NCBI RefSeq assembly: GCF_024125445.1
Contig: NZ_JAMXWM010000021.1
Coordinates: forward strand, 1-64,000
Length of the DNA stretch: 64,000 nucleotides
Reading direction: 5' to 3'
DNA from: Sporolactobacillus shoreicorticis
GTDB taxonomy: Bacteria > Bacillota > Bacilli > Bacillales > Sporolactobacillaceae
Shown: one piece after another, positions 54,500 through 63,564 of the stretch
Layout: every line of letters begins with the position of its first letter
Position numbering within the stretch: position 1 is the stretch's first letter
Notes under the pieces: generated by a model
Seen by the model: the letters and a program-made list of their open reading frames with translations, nothing else
Database searches by the model: none
What the model was told of the DNA's origin: nothing
Position numbers and translations under genes: made by a program

Positions 54500-55485
54500 T
54501 TTTGATTCGAAAAGGGTTTGCCTCTGCTGTGCAGGACCTGGGGAGGTTCGGATATCAGCGATTCGGGATCATTGTCGGCGGAGTAATGGACCCGCCTTCG
54601 GCAAAACTGGCAAACTGGCTGGTTGGCAATGGTGAATCGGCTGCGGTTATTGAATATTCGTTTCTCGGACCCAGTATTCTTTTTTCGGAAGACACCTTGT
54701 TTGCTGTGACAGGAGCCGTCTGCCATCCAAGTCTCGACGGACAGGAAATCGGAATTGGAAGGCCGTGTCTCGCGCGTGAAGGGCAAATTCTGACCATCGG
54801 GGGTCTAGCCTATGGGAGCAGAGGTTATCTGGCTGTATCCGGAGGTGTGAACACACCTTTGTGGTTCGGCAGCCGATCAACCTATGAAAGGGCCGGTCAA
54901 GGAGGTTTTAAGGGCCGTTTGTTGGAAGAGCATGACCGAATTCCGGTCGGTGAAACTTCTGAAAGAGCAAAACGTATCATTGCTTCATTGGCTGAAAAGA
55001 AGTCTGTGATCAGATGGTTCGCTGCAATGCGGAGAACTTATCAAGGGATTCAGGTCATTCGTGTTCTGCCGGATATTTTATGGCCTCGATTCTCCGAAGA
55101 GAGCAGACATACATTTCTGAACACCGACTATCAGATTACTGCATCTTCAGATCGGATGGGCTATCGATTGGAAGGTGCGGAATTAGCTCTTGATGAATCT
55201 CTCGAACTGTATTCGGAAGCAGTAACAAGCGGATCCATTCAAGTGCCAAGAAACGGCAAGCCGATTATCTTGATGACCGATCACCAATCGACCGGCGGTT
55301 ATCCAAGAATTGCTCAAGTAGCATCGGTGGATCTGCCGCTGCTTTCTCAGTTGCCGCCCAGAAGCAAGCTGCGTTTTCAGTTAATTTCGAACAAAGAAGC
55401 GGAGCAACAACTCGTGCGGCAGACGAGAAGCCTTGAATTACTTCGGAACATGATTACTGGACAATTAGATAAACTTACGCGCTGA
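54490..55485 (+). CDS. pxpC: 5-oxoprolinase subunit C (KipA, biotin-dependent carboxyltransferase-like)
   Basis: A 331-aa subunit of 5-oxoprolinase of the AHS2/KipA family. Marks are [37 protein letters not shown], the ALTGA-like [12 protein letters not shown], and [35 protein letters not shown] is upstream of the ATG, inside the pxpB end. It is the last gene of ycsG-pxpA-ycsI-pxpB-pxpC. No clear terminator is seen; pepC follows after about 110 bases. Confidence 0.93.
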   Translation: MGLILIRKGFASAVQDLGRFGYQRFGIIVGGVMDPPSAKLANWLVGNGESAAVIEYSFLGPSILFSEDTLFAVTGAVCHPSLDGQEIGIGRPCLAREGQILTIGGLAYGSRGYLAVSGGVNTPLWFGSRSTYERAGQGGFKGRLLEEHDRIPVGETSERAKRIIASLAEKKSVIRWFAAMRRTYQGIQVIRVLPDILWPRFSEESRHTFLNTDYQITASSDRMGYRLEGAELALDESLELYSEAVTSGSIQVPRNGKPIILMTDHQSTGGYPRIAQVASVDLPLLSQLPPRSKLRFQLISNKEAEQQLVRQTRSLELLRNMITGQLDKLTR

Positions 55486-55597
55486 ATGGATAGAATTGTG
55501 TCAAAAAAGATAACATGAACATGCGTGGCTCTTTGCGTGGCTCCCTTTTAGACCTATAATAGGTTTGTTATGGTTTATTTATAAGGGGGACATGGAT

Positions 55598-56938
55598 GTG
55601 ACAAAAGAAATCTCGACATCAATGATTGACACATTTTCAGACAAAGTCCGTAGTGCTGCTGAAAACAAAGTGATGCAGGACGCGATCATGAAGAACGGAA
55701 TCAAAGCAGCGACTTTAAACGGCGATGCGGTTGTGTCGATGAATCCGGTATTTTCAGAAGAAATCGAGACAGGCAAAGTCACCGATCAGAAGCAAAGCGG
55801 CAGATGCTGGATGTTTGCCGCGCTAAATACATTCCGTCATAAATTCAGCGATGCGTTTCATATTAAAGACTTTGAACTCTCACAAAATTATACGCTCTTC
55901 TGGGATAAATTTGAAAAGGCGAATTATTTTCTTGAAAGCATTTTGAATACGGCTGCGGAGCCATTGGATGGGCGGCTGGTTTCCTGGCTGATGGATACAC
56001 CGCAGCAGGACGGCGGTCAATGGGATATGCTTGTGGCGATTATTGAGAAGTACGGTGTGGTGCCGAAGCAGGCGATGCCGGAAACATTTCAGAGCAGCCG
56101 GACACCTGTATTGAATCAGCTATTGAATGCCAGGCTGCGCGAGGATGCCGGCATCCTGCGCGTAATGAGTGCGGATGGAAAATCAAGGGATGCACTTGAA
56201 GCAGTGAAAACGGAAATGCTGGGCGATATCTATCGTATTCTCGCATTCTCTCTTGGCGAACCGCCAAAAGTTTTTGATTTTGAATATAGAGACGAAGATA
56301 AGAAGTTTCACAGAGACCTTGGTATCACGCCTCAAGAATTTTTCAAGAAATATATTGGACTTGATCTGAATGACTATGTTGCCGTTATTAACGCTCCGAC
56401 CCAGGATAAACCGTACAAGAAAACCTATACCGTGCAGTATCTCGGCACCGTGGTCGGAGGCCATAAAATTAAATATCTGAATGTTGATATGGAGACGCTG
56501 AAGTCACTCGCTGTCAGCCAGATCAAAGCGAACGAATCCGTATGGTTCGGCTGTGATGTCGGTCAATATTCGGACAATACACAGGGTATCATGGACACGT
56601 CGTTGTTTGATTTTGATGCGGCATTCGGTACGAAATTTAAAATGACGAAAGCGGAACGACTTGATTACAAGCATAGCTGTCTGACGCATGCGATGGTATT
56701 GACCGGGGTGAATCTTGTTGACGGCAAACCGAACCGCTGGAAAGTGGAGAACAGCTGGGGCGAGAAATGGGGCACAAAAGGCTACTTTGTCATGAGCGAC
56801 CGGTGGATGGATGAATATACCTATCAAGTCGTGATCAATAAGAAATATCTTTCTGATGAATTAAAGGCAGCTTTTGAACAAGAACCGATTGAACTGAAGC
56901 CTTGGGATCCGATGGGTGCCCTTGCAGTCATGCAATAA
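55598..56938 (+). CDS. pepC: aminopeptidase C (bleomycin hydrolase family)
   Basis: Cytoplasmic cysteine aminopeptidase of family C1, 446 aa, typical of lactic acid bacteria. The active-site Cys70 is in QSGRCWMFAALN, the His in LTHAMVLTG and the Asn in VENSWGEKWG. It releases N-terminal amino acids from peptides. The start is the GTG seven bases after GGGGGA; the ATG two codons earlier is almost inside that site, and a longer frame upstream is not supported. It is monocistronic with a strong terminator. PepC may supply the peptides and pyroglutamate precursors used by the neighbouring 5-oxoprolinase; that link is inference. Confidence 0.94.
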   Translation: MTKEISTSMIDTFSDKVRSAAENKVMQDAIMKNGIKAATLNGDAVVSMNPVFSEEIETGKVTDQKQSGRCWMFAALNTFRHKFSDAFHIKDFELSQNYTLFWDKFEKANYFLESILNTAAEPLDGRLVSWLMDTPQQDGGQWDMLVAIIEKYGVVPKQAMPETFQSSRTPVLNQLLNARLREDAGILRVMSADGKSRDALEAVKTEMLGDIYRILAFSLGEPPKVFDFEYRDEDKKFHRDLGITPQEFFKKYIGLDLNDYVAVINAPTQDKPYKKTYTVQYLGTVVGGHKIKYLNVDMETLKSLAVSQIKANESVWFGCDVGQYSDNTQGIMDTSLFDFDAAFGTKFKMTKAERLDYKHSCLTHAMVLTGVNLVDGKPNRWKVENSWGEKWGTKGYFVMSDRWMDEYTYQVVINKKYLSDELKAAFEQEPIELKPWDPMGALAVMQ

Positions 56939-56950
56939 GAACCTAATATT

Positions 56951-56988
56951 AAAAAAGCATCTTTCTGATTTTGAAAGATGCTTTTTTG
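56951..56988 (+). terminator. pepC terminator
   Basis: A 15-bp stem, arms 56951-56965 and 56973-56987 (core AAGCATCTTTC), with a 7-base loop and a T run. The 245 bases from here to the next gene hold only AT-rich DNA. Confidence 0.9.
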
Positions 56989-57233
56989 TGTGCACAGCTT
57001 GAACGCAGCGGATCAAAAATGTAATAAAGAGCAAGACGCAGCTTTTAATCGTTGAAAATAAAATGATGAGAAAAATAGGCAAATTCTATTGTTTGAAGTC
57101 CAGTAATAGCGTTATACTTAATCGTAAGTTTAAATTAACATAAAATTTACATAGAACAGATGCAGTTTAAATGTTCTTCCTCATTTTTACCTCACTCGTC
57201 ATGGAGCAGGTACCTCGAAAGGAGTTTATCACA

Positions 57234-59567
57234 GTGAACGGTCAATCTCGCATTCAGTACACGCAATTTTCAATCATGCTTGTCGTTGTTATGCTTTTAA
57301 GCCTTTTATCTTATTATCCCGCGCAGGCAAAGAAATCTTATACATACTATGTTCATAAGACTTCAAAATTGTACACGACATCCGGTAAGTCCAAACAGTT
57401 TATACGTTATGTACCGATTAACGCGAAATTGAAGACGACGAGCAAGCGATCAAGTAAGATGGTAAAGATTACATATGGAGGACTTAGCGGTTATGTGTAT
57501 CGCTCCAATTTGTGGACGAAGCGAACGACAAAGACCCGGTATATTCGCAAAACCTCCTATCTCTACTCAAGTCGAGATGCGTCCAAACAGCGTATTTGGA
57601 AGATAGCGATTAATAAAAAGATTACAACCGATAGCAATTTGAACTATAAGATGTATCATGTGAATTACAAAGGCAAACGCGGCTATGTATACAAGTCAAA
57701 TTTGTCTTCATATAAGAAGGCCGTTGTTAAATACGTCAAAAAGAAGTCCAAGCAATACAAGAATTACAGCCGGACGAAACGTTATTCAGGAACAATTCCG
57801 CTCGGAACCCGTCTGGAAACGCAAAGCCCGCAGTCAAATAAATTGTTCTGGGTTTCTTATAAAGGACGAAAAAGCTATGTCTATGCGGTCAATTTGACAA
57901 ATGCAGAATTGAGCTACACGTATAACAACGCGGTTGCGGAGAACACCTATGGTGTAATATCAACAGGAGGGAATCATGGAATTTGGGATCAGCCCTATGG
58001 AATAAAGGATGCGAAATCAGTCGGCAAGATAGCTGAATATGAACGCGTGCCGCTCAATGTACTGCGTGAGTCGGCGGTCGGCGGTGTGGCTTGGTATCAG
58101 GTCAGTGTCGATGGAAATACACTTGGATGGATTCACAAAGATATTGTTCAAGTGACCTCAAACATGGCGAGTGACGGAAGTATCCCGTATTTGGCTGTGG
58201 CGAATGTGAAAAATACGACCGGCAGCCTTTATTCAGCACCAAATGCTTCCGGCCTTGTGTCCAGTCTGAGTATTTATGCGAATCTGAAATTGAAGATCGA
58301 TCTGGTTGACGGTGACTGGGTTCATATTAAAAAATATACAGCGGGTACTTCGCTTGGCTGGGTAAAAGCAAGCAATCTCTCCATTCAAGCGATGAAATCG
58401 GAAAGGCCTTTGCATGTAAATTATGACGCAACGATCTCAAGCAGCAAAGCACCGATTTTTGATGACAACGGTCATTTTGTCGGTTACAGCGGCCAGTTCA
58501 ATGCCGGCGGCCGGACGGTTCAAATCAATCAGGAAAAACAAGTGGAGAATGAAGAACGCTACCGCATTTCCTATAATCATCATGTCATTGGCTGGGTAAT
58601 CAGTTCGGCAATTAAGAATTTGAGAAGTGCAACAGATCCGAATGGATATAGAATAGTTAACAATGCCTCTGCTGCTATTTACGATGGTCAGGGAAATGGA
58701 GAGGCACCGGATACCGGCGTACAGATCGGCAGCCTGAATAAATACAGCACACGTATGCTTGAAGTTATTAAAAATCAAGGCGGCTGGTCGTTTATCAAGT
58801 ATAACGATTGGTACGGAAAATCAGATAAGGATATTGATATCGGTTGGGTAGAGAATAGCAGCTTGGGCGACATTGTAAATAAAACGAGTGAATTTAAGAG
58901 TCTGCTCGCTGCTAGCAATGCCGGAAAACAACAAGGCCTTGCCTATGACTCAAAACGAGATTATTACTATGTCGGGTATGACTTAGGCAATGGTCTTGGT
59001 AAGATTGTTGCTTATAATCGTAATGGAGGAATAGTAAAAGAATCCGGTTTAATGAAGCTTGGCCATGCCTGCGCACTCAGCTATAATCCTGCGGATGATA
59101 AACTTTATGAGGTCAGCAGTGCCGGAGACAGACCGGTTCTGAATATCATCGATCCGGATTCTAATGGGCTCAGTATCTTGAAATCCACAGAAATTCGCGG
59201 TGATATTCCATATGTTGCCATGATGGCGGTGAAAGATGCGAATACATTGATTTTATTGACTGAATCGTTTGGTGACGACTCTTTCTTTACGTATAATCTA
59301 AAGACCGGGGAACTTTCAAAAAGACATAGCATGCAAAAAATGGGAGTAGTTCAAGGCCTGCAGTATGAGGACGGGAAACTGTACTTTCTGGCGAATAATT
59401 ATTTGACGGTGCTTGATGACAGCTGGACGATTACAGATCGTTTCCGTTTCTCCATTCCTGACGGCGCGCCTCAGGAGAGTGAAGGGCTGACGATGGGGAC
59501 AGACGAGAACGGCAACAAAAAACTGGTTATTGGTTTTGCCGATCATAACTTGTACATTGAACAATAA
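57234..59567 (+). CDS. large secreted surface protein with SH3-like and GW modules
   Basis: A 777-aa exported protein. The signal peptide (about residues 1-32, ending PAQA) is followed by three very basic ~63-residue SH3-like repeats, marked by GYVYRSNL (87), GYVYKSNL (150) and SYVYAVNL (214). Then come four ~80-residue GW modules with Gly-Trp at 298-299, 375-376, 453-454 and 537-538, like the teichoic-acid-binding modules of Listeria InlB and Ami. The last ~220 residues (from about 565) contain repeated beta-blade-like segments (LAYDSKRDYYYVGYD, LSYNPADDKLYEV, LQYEDGKLYFLAN), suggesting a beta-propeller. The start is GTG, nine bases after AAAGGAG. No peptidase or amidase motif is seen. It is probably non-covalently wall-bound; the role is unknown. 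Confidence 0.8.
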   Translation: MNGQSRIQYTQFSIMLVVVMLLSLLSYYPAQAKKSYTYYVHKTSKLYTTSGKSKQFIRYVPINAKLKTTSKRSSKMVKITYGGLSGYVYRSNLWTKRTTKTRYIRKTSYLYSSRDASKQRIWKIAINKKITTDSNLNYKMYHVNYKGKRGYVYKSNLSSYKKAVVKYVKKKSKQYKNYSRTKRYSGTIPLGTRLETQSPQSNKLFWVSYKGRKSYVYAVNLTNAELSYTYNNAVAENTYGVISTGGNHGIWDQPYGIKDAKSVGKIAEYERVPLNVLRESAVGGVAWYQVSVDGNTLGWIHKDIVQVTSNMASDGSIPYLAVANVKNTTGSLYSAPNASGLVSSLSIYANLKLKIDLVDGDWVHIKKYTAGTSLGWVKASNLSIQAMKSERPLHVNYDATISSSKAPIFDDNGHFVGYSGQFNAGGRTVQINQEKQVENEERYRISYNHHVIGWVISSAIKNLRSATDPNGYRIVNNASAAIYDGQGNGEAPDTGVQIGSLNKYSTRMLEVIKNQGGWSFIKYNDWYGKSDKDIDIGWVENSSLGDIVNKTSEFKSLLAASNAGKQQGLAYDSKRDYYYVGYDLGNGLGKIVAYNRNGGIVKESGLMKLGHACALSYNPADDKLYEVSSAGDRPVLNIIDPDSNGLSILKSTEIRGDIPYVAMMAVKDANTLILLTESFGDDSFFTYNLKTGELSKRHSMQKMGVVQGLQYEDGKLYFLANNYLTVLDDSWTITDRFRFSIPDGAPQESEGLTMGTDENGNKKLVIGFADHNLYIEQ

Positions 59568-59579
59568 GGAAGGGTTAAA

Positions 59580-59621
59580 AAATGCCTGTGGCTTTAAATT
59601 GGCCGTTCAGGCATTTTTTTG
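59580..59621 (+). terminator. terminator of the surface-protein gene
   Basis: AATGCCTG (59581-59588) pairs with CAGGCATT (59608-59615), then TTTTT. Confidence 0.75.
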
Positions 59622-59775
59622 TTGAAACTTTTTTTCTTGTCATCTGTAAATATATAGAAGAACACGATTATGTTTTGCATCTACAAGAGAAAACCACTAA
59701 AATGAAAATATAATCTGTTCCTATTACTAGATATAAGATTGGAATGGGTAAAAAAGAGAAAAGGAAACAGAAACT

Positions 59776-60813
59776 ATGAATTTATTGATCGGCTATCTGC
59801 AAAAACAATCAGTCAGACGTGTCCTTATTTTTGCCTTGCTGGTTTTCATTATTTATCTGTGTCGTAGCTTGATTGATTTGCTCTTGCTTACGTTTATCTT
59901 TTGCTTTCTGGTAGATCGCTTAGAAAACTTTGTCCATCAAAAATTAAAATTGCCCAGGCGACTTGTGGTGATTGTTCTTTATTTGTTAATTGCGTTGGGT
60001 ATTTATGCGGCGCTGACCATTTATTTGCCGATTATTGCCGATCAGACGGTGCAATTATTCGACTCGATCATGAAGACAATCAAAGAGTTTCGCGGATCGG
60101 TTGTTGTGAATGCGATCCTGGATCAGCTGCAGAAATATAATGTTGAGTCCTACCTGAAATCAGGCGTCAAATTTCTGATCGATTCATTTTCTTCCTTTGG
60201 CTCATTTGCCATTGATCTGTTTCTGGCACTGCTGCTCAGCCTGTTCTTTTCTCTGGAAAAAGAGCGGCTGCTCAAATTCTCAAGAGGATTTAAAACGAGT
60301 AAAATCGGTTTTCTATATGATGAAGTCGCCTTCTTCGGTTCGCGCTTTGTACAAACTTTCGGGAAGGTCATTGAGGCTCAATTTGTTATTGCACTTGTTA
60401 ATACGGCCATTACAGCAATTATTCTTGCACTGCTGCACTTTCCGCAACTGTTCAGTTTGATCTTAATGGTCTTTGTGCTGAGTCTTATTCCGGTCGCCGG
60501 TGTGGTCATCTCATTGATTCCACTGTGCATGATTGGTTATACGATCGGCGGAATTCAGGATGTTATTTACATGGTGCTGACGATTCTCGCTGTGCATGCG
60601 GTGGAGGCTTATGTATTGAATCCTAAACTGATGTCGGCAAAAACAGAGCTTCCGGTTTTTTACACCTTTGTTGTTCTGATCTTTTCCGAGCATTTCTTTG
60701 GTATTTGGGGATTGATTGTTGGTATTCCGGTTTTCGTATTCTTGATTGATGTGCTCGGTGTTGCGTACAAAAAGCCAATTAAAAAGCTGTCATTGACGCG
60801 ACCAAAAAAATAA
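59776..60813 (+). CDS. AI-2E family membrane transporter
   Basis: A 345-aa membrane protein of the AI-2 exporter (DUF20/TqsA/YubA) superfamily. Paired N-terminal helices (residues 14-50), a third and fourth helix near 60-90, then a soluble stretch, and the C-terminal helical part containing VLSLIPVAGVVISLIPL, HAVEAYVLNPKLMS and FFGIWGLIVGIPVFVFL, which are family signatures. GGAAACAG lies about nine bases before the ATG. Family members export autoinducer-2 or act as Na+/H+ antiporters; which applies here is unknown. Confidence 0.85.
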   Translation: MNLLIGYLQKQSVRRVLIFALLVFIIYLCRSLIDLLLLTFIFCFLVDRLENFVHQKLKLPRRLVVIVLYLLIALGIYAALTIYLPIIADQTVQLFDSIMKTIKEFRGSVVVNAILDQLQKYNVESYLKSGVKFLIDSFSSFGSFAIDLFLALLLSLFFSLEKERLLKFSRGFKTSKIGFLYDEVAFFGSRFVQTFGKVIEAQFVIALVNTAITAIILALLHFPQLFSLILMVFVLSLIPVAGVVISLIPLCMIGYTIGGIQDVIYMVLTILAVHAVEAYVLNPKLMSAKTELPVFYTFVVLIFSEHFFGIWGLIVGIPVFVFLIDVLGVAYKKPIKKLSLTRPKK

Positions 60814-60827
60814 GAGAAGATCAAAAG

Positions 60828-60856
60828 AGGCAGGACGCATACGTCATGCCTTTTTA
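60828..60856 (+). terminator. intrinsic terminator
   Basis: AGGCA-G-GAC pairs with GTC-A-TGCCT around CGCATAC, followed by TTTTT. Confidence 0.7.
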
Positions 60857-60932
60857 TACTACCTTGCACGGTCATCGCAAATTCAGTATGATTGAACCAT
60901 CACGCAATCTTTAAAAAGAGGTAGTCGAAAAT

Positions 60933-62006
60933 ATGAGCAGAACATCCATTTATGGATTAACATTGGATAAATTGACAGACTGGCTGGTTGAGCAAGGGGA
61001 GAAGAAATTCAGAGCTGCACAAATTTGGGATTGGATTTATCTCAAACGCATCGACGACTTTAAGAAAATGACTAATCTCTCCAAAAAGACGATTCAGCTG
61101 CTTGAGAATTATTTCGTCATGGGGACACTTGAGAAGCAGATTGAGCAGAAAGCGAAGGATGGCACGACAAAATTTTTGTTCAAGCTGTCGGATGGCAATT
61201 TAATTGAAACTGTTCTGATGCTGCATGAATATGGGTTATCCGTCTGCGTCACATCGCAAGTCGGCTGTAACATTGGCTGTAGTTTTTGTGCGAGCGGATT
61301 GCTGAAAAAAAACCGTGATCTTACAAGCGGGGAAATGGTGGAGCAGTTAGTCAAAATTCAGCAAAGCCTTGATGCACGTGCGAAAGATGAACGCGTCAGC
61401 CATATTGTTGTCATGGGTATTGGCGAACCATTTGATAATTTTGATCCGGTTATGGATTTTCTCAAGATTATTAACGATGGAAAAGGCCTTGCCATCGGTG
61501 CACGTCACATTACTGTTTCCACCAGCGGTATCGTACCGAAAATCTATGAATTTGCCGATATTGACTGGCAAATCAATCTAGCCATTTCGTTACATGCACC
61601 AAATAACGAACTGCGCAGCAGAATCATGAAAATCAACCGCGCCTATCCGATTGAAAAACTGATGGAAGCTGTTGACTATTATTTGCAAAAGACCAATCGG
61701 CGTATTACGTTTGAATATATTATGCTGAAAGACCTCAATGATCATAAACAGGAAGCATTGCAGTTGGCAAAGCTTTTGGAGAAGAAGCGTCATCTCGCCT
61801 ATGTGAACTTGATTCCCTACAATCCGGTTGAAGAGCATTCGGAATACCAGCGGAGCGAGAAAGATGCCGTAGTCACCTTCTATGAAACATTGAAAAAGTG
61901 TGGAATCAATGCGGTGGTCCGCAAAGAGTTCGGCACGGACATTGACGCCGCCTGCGGCCAGCTGCGCAGCAAACAGATTAAAAAAGAACGCTTGATTAAG
62001 CGATAA
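60933..62006 (+). CDS. rlmN: 23S rRNA (adenine-C2)-methyltransferase
   Basis: Radical-SAM enzyme that methylates A2503 of 23S rRNA and A37 of some tRNAs; 357 aa. The iron-sulfur motif CNIGCSFC (Cys112, 116, 119), [11 protein letters not shown], the [13 protein letters not shown] block and the C-terminal methylated Cys in DAACGQL are present. It matches the lactobacillar RlmN subtype ([20 protein letters not shown]). Cfr is related, but sequence and length favour RlmN. AGAGGT precedes the ATG. It has its own terminator. Confidence 0.9.
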   Translation: MSRTSIYGLTLDKLTDWLVEQGEKKFRAAQIWDWIYLKRIDDFKKMTNLSKKTIQLLENYFVMGTLEKQIEQKAKDGTTKFLFKLSDGNLIETVLMLHEYGLSVCVTSQVGCNIGCSFCASGLLKKNRDLTSGEMVEQLVKIQQSLDARAKDERVSHIVVMGIGEPFDNFDPVMDFLKIINDGKGLAIGARHITVSTSGIVPKIYEFADIDWQINLAISLHAPNNELRSRIMKINRAYPIEKLMEAVDYYLQKTNRRITFEYIMLKDLNDHKQEALQLAKLLEKKRHLAYVNLIPYNPVEEHSEYQRSEKDAVVTFYETLKKCGINAVVRKEFGTDIDAACGQLRSKQIKKERLIKR

Positions 62007-62023
62007 TCCGTTCAAGGAATATG

Positions 62024-62066
62024 AATCCGAAAGAAAGAATGTTTCCTTTCTTTCGGATTTTTTGAT
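62024..62066 (+). terminator. rlmN terminator
   Basis: AATCCGAAAGAAAG (62024-62037) pairs with CTTTCTTTCGGATT (62046-62059), then TTTTT. Confidence 0.9.
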
Positions 62067-62127
62067 ACAAAAAATGAAACCTTTTGGGTGCTTGGATCTT
62101 CTGATTAAATGAAAAGGAGGTTCGTTC

Positions 62128-62223
62128 ATCGATGCAAAGCTTGTCATGCGTGCGACAGGCGGGGATGGAAAAGCTCTTGAAAAGCTATTAATCAGGCATA
62201 GTGATCAGCTTTACCGAATCGCC
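62128..62223 (+). pseudogene. fragment of an ECF sigma-factor gene
   Basis: After a good ribosome site (AAGGAGG, 62114-62120) the frame reads DAKLVMRATGGDGKALEKLL then IRHSDQLYRIA, which is the start of region 2 of an extracytoplasmic-function sigma factor. It breaks off at about 62223, where the convergent LysE gene begins. The start codon position holds ATC. So only ~31 codons remain of a gene that is normally about 170 codons long; the rest was probably lost when the neighbouring sequence was joined. Confidence 0.6.
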
Positions 62224-62846
62224 CACAGTGCAAGATGGATACCAAATCCAATTAGGATTAATCCGGTTACACTTTGAATGATCCATTGAACGATCGGTTT
62301 CTGCATCCACTGACTGAAAGTGCCGATAAGCAGCACATAGGCACTGAACAAAATAAGATTAATGATAATATGTGTGATCCCCAGGACAAAGAAAGGAGCG
62401 ATTGAGTGATTGCTCGGCCGAATAAATTGAGGCAGGAACGTCAAAAAGAAAACGACAACTTTCGGATTTGTCAGGTTGGTGAGAAATCCTTGAAAATATC
62501 CGGCTTTCTTTGAGAGATACTTTTTTGAAAACATAGATCGTCCATTCATTTGAGTTGCAGTTTGTTTTTTAAGACTTAATAATGTTCGGATTCCAATATA
62601 TGCCAGATAAAGGGCGCCGATGTACTTGAAAAGCGAAAATAATAGAGTGGATTGGACAAGCAAAGCGGAAAGACCAAGCGCGGCTGCGATCGTATGGATC
62701 AGAAGCGCGGTTGATGTACCTGTGATGGTACTTAAGCCAACAAATCGTCCATAGAGAAGCGTATTTCGTGTAGCAAGCGCCATGTCCGGACCGGGCAGCA
62801 GAATTAAAAAAATGGAGACAATGATAAAAAGTAAATAGTTTTCCAC
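62211..62846 (-). CDS. LysE/RhtB-family amino-acid exporter
   Basis: A 211-aa membrane protein with six hydrophobic segments. The N-terminus carries the family signature LPGPDMALATRNTLLYGRFVGL, and the middle part has GFLTNLTNPKVVVFFLTFLPQF. It exports amino acids or homoserine lactone-like compounds; the substrate is not known. The start is GTG; the nearest purine-rich site (GGGAG) is about 12 bases away, so a slightly different start is possible. It follows the ferric-reductase-like gene by 21 bases on the same strand. Confidence 0.85.
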   Translation of the reverse strand: MENYLLFIIVSIFLILLPGPDMALATRNTLLYGRFVGLSTITGTSTALLIHTIAAALGLSALLVQSTLLFSLFKYIGALYLAYIGIRTLLSLKKQTATQMNGRSMFSKKYLSKKAGYFQGFLTNLTNPKVVVFFLTFLPQFIRPSNHSIAPFFVLGITHIIINLILFSAYVLLIGTFSQWMQKPIVQWIIQSVTGLILIGFGIHLALWAIR

Positions 62847-62867
62847 CGTCAGTTCATGCTCCCATCT

Positions 62868-63551
62868 TCACCGATGTATTTTTTCTTGAACAAAGCGCTG
62901 TTTAAGCAAGGCGCGTTTCTTTAACGAACTTACCATGTGGATCTGCATGATCAGGAGTACGAGGACGCTGACAAACGTAATAACGTACATAGCAAAAATC
63001 AGCAGGTTGCTGGAATCTGTTCCTCCCATGATACCATGAGTGAGCGTCAGCAGAAAAAGCAAATACGCAATCAGATGGAAACTGTGCCAGAGCCTTGTCG
63101 GCATTTTCTTTTTCAAATCAGTTGTCAGCAGAACGAACAGCAATCCGTATAAGGTGAGTGTTCCGAGTCCGTAAAGAAACGGTTCACGCGGTGCTGTGAA
63201 GGGAACAAGCAGCTGCATCCATGAAAAGGGTACATAAGGATCGATGACAAGGAGCAGCGGGTGCAGCATGGCGACAAATACGCCGGTTGTATTGAAGAAA
63301 AAATGGATGCTCAGCAGCAGATCGCGTCCCTTCTTTCTTCCTCTCCAAATCGGCATGCCGGCTATAATGCCCAAGCATATGCCGCAGAAAAGGAGCAGGT
63401 ACGCACTAATGCCGAGCACGCGGACAATGAGCCATGTTGGTGCATTGGCGGATAAAGAGCCTGTCCGGCGTTCAAATTCGACGAAAAGGCTAATCATGAA
63501 GATTAGAGCCAGTCCAATTATCCATTTTAAAACTTTATGCTTTTGTTCCAC
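62868..63551 (-). CDS. ferric reductase-like transmembrane protein
   Basis: A 227-aa membrane protein with six hydrophobic segments. Histidines that could bind haem are in LSIHFFFNTTGVF, AMLHPLLL, LWHSFHLIAYLLF and LTHGIMG, the pattern of the ferric reductase-like/MsrQ-type domain. The start is GTG, nine bases after AAGGAGAG. It is directly downstream (13 bases) of an ApbE flavin transferase gene, so the two probably form an extracellular electron-transfer or flavin-reductase unit, with ApbE adding FMN to a partner protein. The partner is not visible in this window. Confidence 0.85.
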   Translation of the reverse strand: MEQKHKVLKWIIGLALIFMISLFVEFERRTGSLSANAPTWLIVRVLGISAYLLLFCGICLGIIAGMPIWRGRKKGRDLLLSIHFFFNTTGVFVAMLHPLLLVIDPYVPFSWMQLLVPFTAPREPFLYGLGTLTLYGLLFVLLTTDLKKKMPTRLWHSFHLIAYLLFLLTLTHGIMGGTDSSNLLIFAMYVITFVSVLVLLIMQIHMVSSLKKRALLKQRFVQEKIHR

Positions 63552-63564
63552 GATTCATCTCTCC

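Noticed and set aside
60933-62006. Cfr resistance methylase instead of RlmN
   Set aside because: Motifs around the iron-sulfur site and the overall sequence match the housekeeping lactobacillar RlmN, with no mobile context.
61590-62147. 185-codon frame opposite rlmN
   Set aside because: Antisense shadow running through the rlmN terminator.
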